Shown in pieces: positions 52,326 through 61,036 of a DNA stretch of 64,000 nucleotides. Source of the stretch: CAYMZZ01 sp047600605 (GTDB lineage: Bacteria > Bacteroidota > Bacteroidia > Chitinophagales > Chitinophagaceae). Each line of letters starts with the position of its first letter. The first letter of the stretch is position 1. The notes under the pieces were generated by a model that was given only the letters and a program-made list of their open reading frames with translations, did no database searches and was not told the DNA's origin. Location: positions 806,001 to 870,000 of the forward strand of contig JASGKK010000001.1 in the NCBI GenBank assembly GCA_047600605.1, read 5' to 3'. The position numbers and the translations under genes are program-made.

Positions 52326-53357
52326 TTAATGAAATTTGAGATTGAGCCGTCCACTATTGGCCCGCGCTTCTATTTTGGCGCCACCTCCCTTCAGTTTACC
52401 TTCCACACGGTCGCGATCAATACGGCCACTAAAATCTTCGAGACGATCCGTTTCAATTTTATTACCGCTAAGATCCAGATCCATCGCCTGCCCCTGCGGC
52501 AGATCGAGTGTAATGCCTCCGGCTGAAGTATGCACGTTTACATATTTATCGAGCCGGACCATTTTTACCGATACATGACCACCACTGGTGCCTGTGTTGA
52601 GGTTGCCGGAAATATTGTCCATCGTAATGCTGCCGCCGGAAGTATGTGCAGCTAATGTGCCATCAATATTATTTCCCTTAATGCTGCCTCCGCTGGTGGT
52701 AGCGCCGATATCTCCTTTCAGTTCCTGCAGGGTCAGAGAGCCGCCTGATGTAGTGAGACGGATGCGTCCATTGCTGTTCTTTGCCTCAATGCTGCCTCCA
52801 CTGGTTGTAAGTGTGACATCTTTGGTCACCTGATCGGCATAAATACTGCCGCCACTGGTCACCCCATTTACTTTGGCATCTACCCGCTCTACACGCAGAC
52901 TACCGCCACTGGTAGTGAATTCGTGATTGCCACCTTTGAAATCACTGAGCTGAATGCTGCCGCCACTGGTCACCAGGTCGGTTGAGGCCGTAGCAGGCAG
53001 GTATAGTTTAAACGAAATACTGAGCGACTTCTTCCAGTCACGATTGTTCTTTTTATTGCGGGCTGTTGCAGTCAGTTTCCCGTTTTCAGTTCCCACATTC
53101 AGCTCATAGTTCTCATTGAGCAAAGACTGAATTTCTTCCTGCGACCATTTCTTATTTCCATTTCCGCTGATATATACTTCTACCCGTGGTTCAGCATCAG
53201 CACCAGTGGCATGAATATAGCCACCGCTCGTGCGCACATAGGCGTCTGTGATTTTTTTATCCTTCAGCGAAACCGTCTGATAAGGTGTTTTATTATCCTG
53301 GGCAAATAGTGAACCGCTAAAGAGAAGCAGTATAAGAAAGGAAAGAATACTTTTCAT
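52326..53357 (-). CDS. Secreted DUF4097-type beta-helix protein
   Basis: A 343-residue protein with a signal peptide (to about residue 19, LFAQ). From about residue 130 to 270 the motif TSGGS(I/L) recurs eight times at 19-21 residue spacing (last copy TSGGHV), the pattern of DUF4097/DUF4098 beta-strand repeat domains, which form a right-handed beta-helix. Often found with anti-sigma or LiaF-like envelope stress proteins. Lies between a short FecR-like protein gene and the permease gene on one strand; these three may be one unit. Confidence 0.82.
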   Translation of the reverse strand: MKSILSFLILLLFSGSLFAQDNKTPYQTVSLKDKKITDAYVRTSGGYIHATGADAEPRVEVYISGNGNKKWSQEEIQSLLNENYELNVGTENGKLTATARNKKNNRDWKKSLSISFKLYLPATASTDLVTSGGSIQLSDFKGGNHEFTTSGGSLRVERVDAKVNGVTSGGSIYADQVTKDVTLTTSGGSIEAKNSNGRIRLTTSGGSLTLQELKGDIGATTSGGSIKGNNIDGTLAAHTSGGSITMDNISGNLNTGTSGGHVSVKMVRLDKYVNVHTSAGGITLDLPQGQAMDLDLSGNKIETDRLEDFSGRIDRDRVEGKLKGGGAKIEARANSGRLNLKFH

Positions 53358-53396
53358 GGCATCTGTATTTAAAAAGATCAATTACTGGATAAATAA

Positions 53397-53723
53397 TCAG
53401 CCGATAAGACAGGCATCGATGTGCTGATCGGGGATTTCGGCCTTATTGGAGGGATGCAGTTCCGCATCAGCATGCTGAAAGGCTTTTTCACGGGCCTGCT
53501 GCAGACGGACTTGTACCGCATGCACTGGTCGTGGGTGGCCCTCTTCATCGCGCAGGGTAGTCAGCACATGCAGGGCGTATACTGCATCATCGATCAACCG
53601 GCTGTTATCATCGGTCATCGTACGCCAGGCATTCCAACGGGCTACCTGTATGGGATCTGTCTGAAGATACCATTCATAAAAACTGTTGTCGAGTAAAATA
53701 GATTCAATAGTGCGATGTGTCAT
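53397..53723 (-). CDS. Short protein like the N-terminal part of FecR anti-sigma factors
   Basis: A 108-residue cytosolic protein. TIESILLDNSFYEWYLQTDP and ARWNAWRTMTDDNSRLIDDAV follow the pattern of the sigma-binding start of FecR family anti-sigma factors in Bacteroidota (a charged helix, a W-rich segment, a final helix). There is no membrane helix and no FecR periplasmic domain. No sigma factor gene is in the window. It would be a soluble or truncated anti-sigma-like protein; similarity is moderate. Confidence 0.5.
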   Translation of the reverse strand: MTHRTIESILLDNSFYEWYLQTDPIQVARWNAWRTMTDDNSRLIDDAVYALHVLTTLRDEEGHPRPVHAVQVRLQQAREKAFQHADAELHPSNKAEIPDQHIDACLIG

Positions 53724-53925
53724 GTGGCAGTTATTAACTCCGAATCCGAGTGCCGGCACCGGCTGAGTGATGCCGGAACCCTGGACCGGAATATCAAAAA
53801 AACTGGTTCACGGCTGCTACAGAAAGCAAAAACGTGCCAGAGAAGACACCTGCTGATTTACAATAAATTAGAGATAAACAACCGTTTGAAATGTACGGTT
53901 TTGATACAATGATTGTACGGTTTCA

Positions 53926-54010
53926 GTAGTGGACAGTGGCCTGTGGACAGTAAGAAGCGCTTCAAACTCTTTATACCCTTTAAACTTTTAAACCTTTATA
54001 CTTTTAACCT
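53926..54010. repeat. CAGTGRCC and CTTTAWACC repeat patch
   Basis: CAGTGGCC-type units (53926-53950) followed by reverse GGTWTAAAG units (53962-54010), directly downstream of rimO. The gap before it (53760-53925) has two copies of TGTACGGTTT (53892 and 53914) and nothing else recognised. Confidence 0.65.
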
Positions 54011-54017
54011 CTCTCAG

Positions 54018-55328
54018 CTACTCCACTACTTCCCCTTCCAGATCATAATCATACGCCCTGGTAATACGTACGTTCACAAACTCTCCGACGGGGAGTTGAT
54101 GTTTGGAGTGAATGATCACCTCGTTGTCTACTTCCACACTGTCAAATTCGGTACGACCCAGATAGCGGCCGGCTTCTTTTTTATCGATGAGGGTTTTGAA
54201 AACACGGCCTACTTTTTCCTGATTGAGTTCAAAGGAAATTTCCTGCTGCACTTCCATGACCTCCTGTGCGCGACGTTCTTTTTCTTCGGCAGGAATAGTG
54301 TCAGGCAGGTCATATGCGCTGGTGCCTTCTTCATGCGAATAGGAGAAGATACCTACCCGGTCAAAGCGTTGTTTTTGCAGAAACATTTTCAGTTCATCCA
54401 CATCATCCTGGGTCTCACCCGGGAATCCGGCAATAAGCGTGGTACGCAGACAAATACCCGGCACTTTTTCGCGGATAGCCGATACCAGGTCTTCCATTTC
54501 TTCGCGGGTGATCTGACGTTTCATAGCTTTCAGCATGTTGTTGGCAGCATGCTGCAAAGGCATATCGAGGTAGTTGCAGATATTGGGGCGTTCCCGCATC
54601 ACATCCAGTATTTCGAGAGGGAATTTGGAAGGATAAGCATAGTGCAGGCGTATCCACTCCAGGCCTTTTACATCGGCAAGGCGGTGCAACAGATCAGGCA
54701 GGGCTCGTTTTTTGTAAATATCCAGTCCGTAGTAAGTAAGCTCCTGTGCAATCAGCATTACTTCTTTCACTCCTTTTTTCACCAGCCCTTCTGCTTCACG
54801 TACCAGGTCGTCAATGGATTTGCTCACATGTTTCCCGCGCATCAGCGGAATGGCACAGAAAGCACAGGTGCGGTTGCAGCCTTCCGATATTTTCATGTAA
54901 GCGTAATGCTGCGGTGTTGCCAGCAGCCGCTCTCCCAGTAACTCTGTTTTATAATCTGCATCAAACTGTTTGAGGATAAGCGGCAGTTCCATAGTACCAA
55001 AAAAGGCATCCACTTCGGGTATCTCCGCCTCCAGGTTGTTTTTGTATCGTTCACTCAGACAGCCGGTCACATATACTTTGTCCAGTTTGCCACGGCGTTT
55101 TAATTCCACCTGATCCAGTATGGTATTAATGCTTTCTTCCTTAGCCTTGTCGATAAAGCCACAGGTATTGACAACCACTATATTATGATCCAATTTGCCG
55201 TTTTCATGCACCACATTAATATCGTTGGCACGCAACTGACCGCTGAGCACTTCACTGTCAACCATGTTTTTGCTGCAGCCCAGCGTAATGATATTAACCT
55301 TGTCTTTACGGAGTGTTTTCGTTTTCAT
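54018..55328 (-). CDS. rimO: Ribosomal protein S12 methylthiotransferase RimO
   Basis: Radical SAM enzyme that methylthiolates an aspartate of ribosomal protein S12. The 436-residue protein has the three domains: UPF0004 start with LGCSKNMVDSE, radical SAM core with CNRTCAFCAIP, GKHVSK and RLHYAYPSKFP, and a C-terminal TRAM domain (ending DYDLEGEVVE). The Asp-rich RimO-specific features and length distinguish it from MiaB. ATG 55328 chosen; it lies 9 bases after a -7 element. Confidence 0.95.
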   Translation of the reverse strand: MKTKTLRKDKVNIITLGCSKNMVDSEVLSGQLRANDINVVHENGKLDHNIVVVNTCGFIDKAKEESINTILDQVELKRRGKLDKVYVTGCLSERYKNNLEAEIPEVDAFFGTMELPLILKQFDADYKTELLGERLLATPQHYAYMKISEGCNRTCAFCAIPLMRGKHVSKSIDDLVREAEGLVKKGVKEVMLIAQELTYYGLDIYKKRALPDLLHRLADVKGLEWIRLHYAYPSKFPLEILDVMRERPNICNYLDMPLQHAANNMLKAMKRQITREEMEDLVSAIREKVPGICLRTTLIAGFPGETQDDVDELKMFLQKQRFDRVGIFSYSHEEGTSAYDLPDTIPAEEKERRAQEVMEVQQEISFELNQEKVGRVFKTLIDKKEAGRYLGRTEFDSVEVDNEVIIHSKHQLPVGEFVNVRITRAYDYDLEGEVVE

Positions 55329-55337
55329 TGCAGACTG

Positions 55338-55345
55338 CAAAGATA
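55338..55345 (-). promoter_or_regulatory. -7 element of rimO
   Basis: TATCTTTG on the minus strand, nine bases before the rimO ATG. Confidence 0.55.
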
Positions 55346-55420
55346 GTGGATAGTTAACAGTGGACAGTGGCCGGTGAACAGTCGACAGTAAGAATACCCT
55401 TTAAACTTTTACACTCTTTT
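55346..55420. repeat. CAGTGRCC and CTTTAWACC repeats overlapping the gluconokinase stop
   Basis: CAGTGGCC-type units (55346-55392) then reverse GGTWTAAAG units (55393-55420). The last codons (KKSVKV) and stop of the gluconokinase gene lie inside the second part. Confidence 0.65.
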
Positions 55421-56744
55421 TAGCAATTTTCACCGCTCCCAGGGCAGAAGCATCTGCCTCACCCGACACGATGAGTTTTTGGTTGAGCTGCCGGGAAACG
55501 ATATCGAGCCAGAGTGCCGATTCGGTAAAACCACCGCTGGCATATACCCGTTCAATCTTTTCTCCTCCTGCTTCAATGGCTTGTGTGATCTGGTATAATG
55601 ACAACGCCACTCCTTCCAGAATAGCCCGCAGAAAATGGGCTTTGGTATGACCGGCATGGATACCGGTAAATGAAGCTTTGGCAGAGGCATCCCAAACGGG
55701 TGCCCGTTCACCATACACATAAGGCACACAACGAAGTCCATCTGCCCCGGGCGCTACAAGTGCTGCCTGATCTAGCCAGTAACTTAATGTGGCAGGGGTC
55801 GTTTGCTGTCCCTGCAGAAAGATATCTGCAAACCAGGCCAGCAGGTTACCGCCATTATTAATCGCACCGCCGGAAAGATACTGACCTTCTGCGGCTGCAT
55901 AATGAAACAATACGCCCCGTTCGTCGGGCACTGGTTGCGATCGCAATACCCGCACGGCCCCACTGGTGCCGATCGTAAGTGCCATATCACCGGGCTTTAT
56001 TGCTTCACTACCGAGTGTTGCCAGGTATCCATCGCTGCCTCCTATGACCCATACAAGAGGGATTGTCCAGAAATGCAGATCTGTATAATGATTATCTGCC
56101 CGCAAATGATGATATACCGATACCGGTTTACTCAGCTGAGCTTCCGTAATACCTGCCTGGGCCAGTGCCTCCGTACACCACTGCCGGCGATGAATATCAA
56201 AAAGGCCGGTAGCAGAAGCAACGGAGTGATCGATCTCATAAAGACCCGTCAGGTTTTTCCAGAGCCAGTCTTTGAGTGACAGGACACGGGGCTTTTGCTC
56301 CATGATATCGGGATGTGTCTCCTGCATCCAGGCGATTTTGCAAAGCGGTGACATGGGGTGAACAGGCGTGCCTGTGAGGAGGTAGATATGATGTCCCAGG
56401 TTACTGTTGCGCAGTGCGATTGCCTGAGACTGGCTGCGTGTATCGGCCCAGATGATCAGCGAGGTGAGCGGGAGATCATTTTTATCGAGCAGCAACAGGG
56501 CGTGCATGGCCGTGCTGAAACCTGCAATGCAGCGACTGGCTTCTGCGGGAATGGCAACGGCCAGCTCCCGTAGTGCCTGCAAAACAGTATCGCGAATGGC
56601 CAGTGGATCCTGTTCCTGCCAGCCAGGATGTGGCTGCACGGTTTGTACAGGCCATTTCTTTTGCCACAATACCCGTTCCTGCCTGTCGGTCAGCACTGCC
56701 TTGAGATGGGTGGTACCCAGATCTATGCCGGCAAAAACATCCAT
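55401..56744 (-). CDS. gntK: Gluconokinase-like FGGY carbohydrate kinase
   Basis: ATP-dependent sugar kinase of 447 residues. The start GIDLGTTHLKAVL is the FGGY phosphate motif, TGTPVHPMSPLCKIAWM is characteristic of the GntK subgroup, DGYLATLGSEAIKPGDMALTIGTSGA is the second nucleotide motif and YASGGFTESALWLDIVSRQLN the C-terminal adenosine motif. It probably phosphorylates gluconate to 6-phosphogluconate, though other FGGY sugars are possible. No gluconate permease or dehydratase lies nearby. Confidence 0.85.
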   Translation of the reverse strand: MDVFAGIDLGTTHLKAVLTDRQERVLWQKKWPVQTVQPHPGWQEQDPLAIRDTVLQALRELAVAIPAEASRCIAGFSTAMHALLLLDKNDLPLTSLIIWADTRSQSQAIALRNSNLGHHIYLLTGTPVHPMSPLCKIAWMQETHPDIMEQKPRVLSLKDWLWKNLTGLYEIDHSVASATGLFDIHRRQWCTEALAQAGITEAQLSKPVSVYHHLRADNHYTDLHFWTIPLVWVIGGSDGYLATLGSEAIKPGDMALTIGTSGAVRVLRSQPVPDERGVLFHYAAAEGQYLSGGAINNGGNLLAWFADIFLQGQQTTPATLSYWLDQAALVAPGADGLRCVPYVYGERAPVWDASAKASFTGIHAGHTKAHFLRAILEGVALSLYQITQAIEAGGEKIERVYASGGFTESALWLDIVSRQLNQKLIVSGEADASALGAVKIAKKSVKV

Positions 56745-56794
56745 GAGCTAATATAAGACATGAAACGCTTTATCAGGAAGCCGGACCATCCTGC

Positions 56795-57760
56795 TTATTT
56801 CTTTTCGAGACTAAAGAGGCTGTCCACAAATTCGTGTTTGTCGAAGACCAACAGGTCTTCCATTTTTTCACCTACTCCGATAAATTTGACCGGTATTTTG
56901 AACTGGTTGGCGATAGCCAGGACCACACCGCCTTTGGCGGTGCCATCCAGTTTGGTAATGGCCAGGGCCGATACATCAGTAGCGGCTGTAAACTGACGGG
57001 CCTGCTCCAGGGCATTTTGTCCCGTAGAGCCATCCAGCACCAGCAACACTTCATGAGGTGCTTCCGGAATCACTTTCTGGATTACGCGTTTGATCTTGCT
57101 GAGCTCTTCCATCAGGTGAGCTTTATTGTGAAGGCGTCCGGCAGTATCAATCAGTACCACCTCGCTATTGCGCGATACGGCACTTTGTACAGTATCAAAT
57201 GCCACAGCAGCGGGGTCGGCCCCCATGCCCTGCTTGATAATAGGTACACCGGTGCGTTCGCTCCAGATGGTCAGCTGATCCACGGCGGCAGCCCGGAAAG
57301 TGTCTGCTGCACCGAGTAAAACCGACTTTCCTGCTTTATTGAAATTATAAGCCAGTTTACCGATAGTAGTTGTCTTACCTACCCCGTTCACACCTACTAC
57401 AAGAATTACATAAGGTTTCGATGGAAGCTCTGAATTAAAAGCATAACTATTTGATTCTGGAGCGTCTACCAAAATTTGCTCAATTTCTTCCTGAAGTATT
57501 TTATTGAGTTCCGCGCTGCTCATGTATTTATCGCGGGCCACTCTTTTCTCGATCCGTTCTATGATACGCACTGTGGTTTCAATGCCCACATCGGCTCCTA
57601 CCAGTGCCTCCTCCAGGCTATCCAATACTTCTTCATCGACTGTACTCTTACCGGCTATAGCTTTTGTGATACGTGCCAGAAATCCTTCTTTGGTTTTCTG
57701 CAAACCCTGATCGAGGCTTTCTTTTTCTTTCTTCCCGAATAACTTATTGAAAAAACCCAT
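56795..57760 (-). CDS. ftsY: Signal recognition particle receptor FtsY
   Basis: SRP GTPase that docks ribosomes carrying membrane proteins at the translocon. The 321-residue protein lacks a long acidic A domain, as usual in Bacteroidota. The N domain runs to about residue 100, then the G domain with GVNGVGKTTTIGKLA (G1), AADTFRAAAVDQL, DTAGRLHNKAHLMEEL, TKLDGTAKGG and GVGEKMEDL. It follows the ribosomal protein genes after a repeat-filled gap, with a terminator between. Confidence 0.95.
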   Translation of the reverse strand: MGFFNKLFGKKEKESLDQGLQKTKEGFLARITKAIAGKSTVDEEVLDSLEEALVGADVGIETTVRIIERIEKRVARDKYMSSAELNKILQEEIEQILVDAPESNSYAFNSELPSKPYVILVVGVNGVGKTTTIGKLAYNFNKAGKSVLLGAADTFRAAAVDQLTIWSERTGVPIIKQGMGADPAAVAFDTVQSAVSRNSEVVLIDTAGRLHNKAHLMEELSKIKRVIQKVIPEAPHEVLLVLDGSTGQNALEQARQFTAATDVSALAITKLDGTAKGGVVLAIANQFKIPVKFIGVGEKMEDLLVFDKHEFVDSLFSLEKK

Positions 57761-57778
57761 ATCGTTCAATTTGTAGCG

Positions 57779-57898
57779 TGAGTTATGAGTTCTAAGTAAT
57801 AAGTTTTGAGTTATGGGGATTAAGTGGAAGCAGGCACAGAACTTTGGTTCTGTTTATCACTTAAAACTTATTACTTAAGACTTATAACCTAAAACTTA
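57779..57898. repeat. TAAGTTW inverted repeat with a hairpin at its centre
   Basis: Forward TAAGTTW units (57779-57806) face reverse units (57855-57898), about 20 bp nearly perfect. In the middle ACAGAAC-TTTG-GTTCTGT (57836-57853) is a perfect hairpin, so the whole could form a long cruciform. Confidence 0.75.
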
Positions 57899-57905
57899 CT
57901 GAAAA

Positions 57906-57941
57906 CAACAAAAGCCATTCGTGTTGTCACGAATAGCTTTT
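57906..57941 (-). terminator. Terminator of the rpmB-rpmG-DUF4295 operon
   Basis: 14-pair stem 57910-57923 with 57928-57941, loop of four. The one mismatch is C:A on the plus strand but G-U on the minus strand, fitting minus-strand use, and T-rich sequence follows on that strand. Confidence 0.8.
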
Positions 57942-57963
57942 AACTATATAATGCCTGGCCAGC

Positions 57964-58137
57964 TTATTTCTGAGCCAGGTAATCTTTCACTTTGTCTTTG
58001 TGAATGATCGCTTCCTTAAAGGTATAAGCACCTGTCTTGGGGCTGCGAACAGCCTTGATCACTTTAGTCCAGTTTTTCGCTTCAGCAGAGGCCTTCAGGT
58101 CCTTTACTTTCGAGTTTTTTGAAGCCGCTTTTGCCAT
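57964..58137 (-). CDS. DUF4295 family small basic protein
   Basis: A 57-residue lysine-rich protein, MAKAASKNSKVKDLKASAEA..., with RSPKTGAYTFKEAIIHKDKV in the middle. DUF4295 proteins are restricted to Bacteroidota and nearly always follow rpmB and rpmG, which suggests a link to the ribosome. The gene is the third of the operon, 67 bases after rpmG. Confidence 0.85.
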   Translation of the reverse strand: MAKAASKNSKVKDLKASAEAKNWTKVIKAVRSPKTGAYTFKEAIIHKDKVKDYLAQK

Positions 58138-58204
58138 GATATCTTAGTTTATCAATTCTGATAGATAGAGGAACAAACCTGGTTGAGGACAACCGGCTTT
58201 ATCC

Positions 58205-58387
58205 TTATTTAATTTCTTTGTGAACAGTTACCTTTTTCAGGATAGGGTTGTATTTTTTCAACTCCAGCCTTTCGGGATTGTTCTTTTTGTTCTTTACCGT
58301 GATGTAACGGCTGGTGCCAGGCTGACCACTGGTTTTGTGCTCAGTGCATTCCAGGATCACTTGTACACGGTTACCTTTCTTTGCCAT
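58205..58387 (-). CDS. rpmG: 50S ribosomal protein L33
   Basis: A 60-residue L33: MAKKGNRVQVILECTEHK, then SRYITVKNKKNNPERLELKKYNP and KKVTVHKEIK. The usual CxxC pairs of zinc-binding L33 are absent except one Cys, so this is the zinc-free type. It follows rpmB by 57 bases. Confidence 0.96.
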   Translation of the reverse strand: MAKKGNRVQVILECTEHKTSGQPGTSRYITVKNKKNNPERLELKKYNPILKKVTVHKEIK

Positions 58388-58444
58388 AATGCTTGTTTAT
58401 ATATTTCTGTAGAAACAGCAGTACCAGACTGCCTTTTCCTTTTG

Positions 58445-58681
58445 TTAGATCTTTTCGCCTCTCGCTCTCAGTTCTTTCACTACACTGTACAAACCGCGCT
58501 TGTTGATAGTGCGGATCGCATCAGTAGACAATTTGAGCGTGATCCACTTATCTTCTTCTGCCAGGTAAAATTTCTTCACCTGCAGATTAGGCAGAAACCG
58601 ACGCTTCGTTTTAATATTGGAGTGAGATACCTTGTGACCTCCAATCGGTGTTTTGCCTGTTACCTGACATACTCTGGCCAT
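58445..58681 (-). CDS. rpmB: 50S ribosomal protein L28
   Basis: A 78-residue L28: MARVCQVTGKTPIGGHKVSH, then NIKTKRRFLPNLQVKKF and the C-terminal RTINKRGLYSVVKELRARGEKI. Normal length. First gene of the rpmB-rpmG-DUF4295 operon, with a promoter element and leader hairpin upstream. Confidence 0.97.
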   Translation of the reverse strand: MARVCQVTGKTPIGGHKVSHSNIKTKRRFLPNLQVKKFYLAEEDKWITLKLSTDAIRTINKRGLYSVVKELRARGEKI

Positions 58682-58700
58682 GATTGATACAAAATTTTAT

Positions 58701-58717
58701 TCCCGAATTTTTCGGGA
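58701..58717 (-). other. Leader hairpin of rpmB
   Basis: TCCCGAA-TTT-TTCGGGA, a perfect 7-bp stem between the -7 element and the rpmB start, in the mRNA leader. It may control translation or be bound by a ribosomal protein; inferred. Confidence 0.45.
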
Positions 58718-58719
58718 GG

Positions 58720-58727
58720 CAAAGGTA
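58720..58727 (-). promoter_or_regulatory. -7 element of the rpmB operon
   Basis: TACCTTTG on the minus strand, 38 bases before the rpmB ATG. Confidence 0.6.
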
Positions 58728-58890
58728 AGGAAACACTGGCAATTAGCCTATTAGTTAAGAATGATTTTTTGAAAAAATCTCGAAAAGGCCATTATAAGCG
58801 ATACACCAGACATTTTAAGTATAATAAACTGCTGACTATCAATAAATTGACCTCCCTTATACCTTCTGCCCTCACCTCTGCCTGCAACCT

Positions 58891-58913
58891 GGAACTTATT
58901 ACTCAGAACTCCC
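58891..58913. repeat. WAACTTA repeat coding for the end of the MATE gene
   Basis: Three reverse TAAGTTW-type units. Read on the minus strand they encode the last residues (GSSE) and TAA stop of the MATE transporter. Confidence 0.55.
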
Positions 58914-60242
58914 TACTCCCTTTGCCTTGCGCAAAAACCGGATTATCAAAAACACGGAGGCAAAGCTCAGCCCTGCGATCAGACCGACCCACATACCCTG
59001 GGCTCCCATATCAAAACCAAAAGCCAGGGTATAACCTAATGGCAGGCCAATAACCCAGTAAGCAATAGCAATAAGGATGGTCGGTGTCTTTACATCTTTG
59101 ATACCCCGCAGTAACCCGGCCCCGATTGCCTGTGTACTGTCTGATATCTGAAACAGTGCGGCAAACAGCAGCAGCGTGGATGCTAACCCTATCACCGCCT
59201 CATTTTTATTAAAGAAATGGGGCAGCTGATTGCGAAGGAGCGAAAAGAGAATAGCACAGAAAACGCCGTAACAAAGAGCCGTAATCAAGGTACTGCGGCC
59301 GATACGGGATATTTTTGGCCAGTTGCTGCTGCCAAATGCATTACTCACCCGGATAGATCCCGCCTGAGCCAGGCCCATCGATACCATGAAAGTAAAAGAA
59401 GCACAACTAAGTGCAATCTGATGTGCAGCCTGCGCCACGGCACTGATAGTGCCAATCAGTATCCCGGATACGGCAAAGGCTCCGGCTTCCATACCAATCT
59501 GCAGACTGCTGGGTACTCCGATATGCAGCAATTCGCCCAGCGTGCGTTTTTTCAGACGCCATTGTACCACACGATCCTGGATATAGGGCGCAAATGTGCG
59601 GTGACGCAAAACCACCAGCCCCAGTACTACAAACATGAGCGTACGCGTGATCAGCGTTGACCAGCCTGCTCCCTGCAACTCCAGCCGCGGAAAGCCCCAG
59701 TTGCCATAGATCAGCAGGTAGTTAAGCAGGATATTAAGCGGCATACCGCAAAGCGATAAGACCATGGCTGTGCGCGTAAACTGCAACCCGTCTGTAAACT
59801 GCTTGAGTGTCATAAACAGCAACATGGGAATAATAGATAATCCCATCAGCTGCATAAAGGGCATGGCATAGGCTACCACTTCCGGATCCTGCCCCATGTG
59901 CAACAGGATATTTTTACCAAATACGAGAGCGAGGGAAATAGTCACCGCAGTAAGGGCACAAAGCAAAAAACCATTATAGAAATAATGAGAGACCAGTTTA
60001 TCATTCTGGCGGCCATGCGCCAGTGAAACCATTTGTGATACCGAAATAGTCATACCGATACCCAATACAAATGGTATGTTCATCGTATTAATCACCAGTG
60101 CCGCTGCCGCCAGTTGCTTGTAGCTGATGGCACCCACCATGGCCGTATCAATTATATGCAGCGCCATCTGCGCCAGCTCGCCCACTACAATGGGTATAGC
60201 CAGCCTGATTGTTTTGCCTGCCTCGTGTTTCAACGTTTCCAT
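58899..60242 (-). CDS. MATE family efflux transporter
   Basis: A 447-residue secondary transporter with twelve predicted helices. The start EAGKTIRLAIPIVVGELAQM and the inner repeat QIGMEAGAFAVSGILIGTISAVAQAAHQIALS are typical of NorM/MATE multidrug or metabolite exporters. The last codons are supplied by an intergenic repeat. ATG 60242 chosen; it begins METLKHEAGK, 12 bases after a -7 element. Confidence 0.92.
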   Translation of the reverse strand: METLKHEAGKTIRLAIPIVVGELAQMALHIIDTAMVGAISYKQLAAAALVINTMNIPFVLGIGMTISVSQMVSLAHGRQNDKLVSHYFYNGFLLCALTAVTISLALVFGKNILLHMGQDPEVVAYAMPFMQLMGLSIIPMLLFMTLKQFTDGLQFTRTAMVLSLCGMPLNILLNYLLIYGNWGFPRLELQGAGWSTLITRTLMFVVLGLVVLRHRTFAPYIQDRVVQWRLKKRTLGELLHIGVPSSLQIGMEAGAFAVSGILIGTISAVAQAAHQIALSCASFTFMVSMGLAQAGSIRVSNAFGSSNWPKISRIGRSTLITALCYGVFCAILFSLLRNQLPHFFNKNEAVIGLASTLLLFAALFQISDSTQAIGAGLLRGIKDVKTPTILIAIAYWVIGLPLGYTLAFGFDMGAQGMWVGLIAGLSFASVFLIIRFLRKAKGVGSSE

Positions 60243-60254
60243 AAAAAAAGCCTG

Positions 60255-60262
60255 CAAAGATA
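60255..60262 (-). promoter_or_regulatory. -7 element of the MATE gene
   Basis: TATCTTTG on the minus strand, 12 bases from the ATG. Confidence 0.55.
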
Positions 60263-60348
60263 GGGTAATAAGGTGGAAGGCTGAAGGCAGAAGGTTTTAA
60301 GTGATAAGCAGCAGCCTTTCGCCCTGTACCTTTCTGCAAAGCAACCGC

Positions 60349-60356
60349 TAACTTTG
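60349..60356 (+). promoter_or_regulatory. -7 element of the nuclease gene
   Basis: TAACTTTG, 48 bases before ATG 60405. Confidence 0.5.
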
Positions 60357-60404
60357 TAGCTGAATACGCACACAATAATCCATACCGGTAATTATCTGTT
60401 CCGA

Positions 60405-60902
60405 ATGTTATCAACCCGTGCTTTTTTATCCTTTCTTCTTCTTTCTCTTTTTTACTCAACGGCTAATTCTTTCCAGCCGGTTCCACCGCTTCTGGTACGC
60501 AAAGGAAAAGTCGTTGGTATAAAAGACGGAGACACCATCAGCCTGCTGTACAACCAGCAAACACTTACCGTAAGACTTGAACATATTGATTGTCCTGAAA
60601 AAGGTCAACCCTATGGCACCCGTGCCAGGCAATTTATATCCGATAGTTGTTTTGGTAAAAATGTAACCGTTACAGGTACCCGTTTTGACCGCAACAAACG
60701 ATTAATCGGTGTTGTCACCACTATTGCCGGCACCAACATCAACAAAGCACTGGTAACTGCCGGCCTTGCATGGCATTACCGTCAATATTCTACAGACAGC
60801 AGTTATTCGCTGCTTGAAAAGCAGGCCCGGCTGCAACGCAGAGGACTATGGGCCAACGACCAGCCTACCCCACCCTGGAACTGGCGCAAAAAGAAAAGGT
60901 AA
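60405..60902 (+). CDS. Secreted thermonuclease-family (SNase-like) protein
   Basis: A 165-residue protein with a signal peptide (to about residue 22, TANS) and an SNase domain. The catalytic pattern is seen as VRLEHIDCPEKGQPYG (Arg and acidic residues), FDRNKRLIG (the Glu usually follows an R; here replaced by the D-R-N-K-R run) and LVTAGLAWHY. It probably cuts DNA or RNA outside the cytoplasm; the altered second motif leaves activity open. It ends in a basic tail (KKKR). Confidence 0.85.
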   Translation: MLSTRAFLSFLLLSLFYSTANSFQPVPPLLVRKGKVVGIKDGDTISLLYNQQTLTVRLEHIDCPEKGQPYGTRARQFISDSCFGKNVTVTGTRFDRNKRLIGVVTTIAGTNINKALVTAGLAWHYRQYSTDSSYSLLEKQARLQRRGLWANDQPTPPWNWRKKKR

Positions 60903-61036
60903 GCATCCCTACCTATACATATCAACTCCTTCCTCCCACACTTCAGCAAAATAAAAACACAGCTCATACCGGCTGTAGTATCAATTGCCTATCCCGGCCT
61001 GTAGGTTTGTATCATTACACGCCGCCGGAGGATTAC

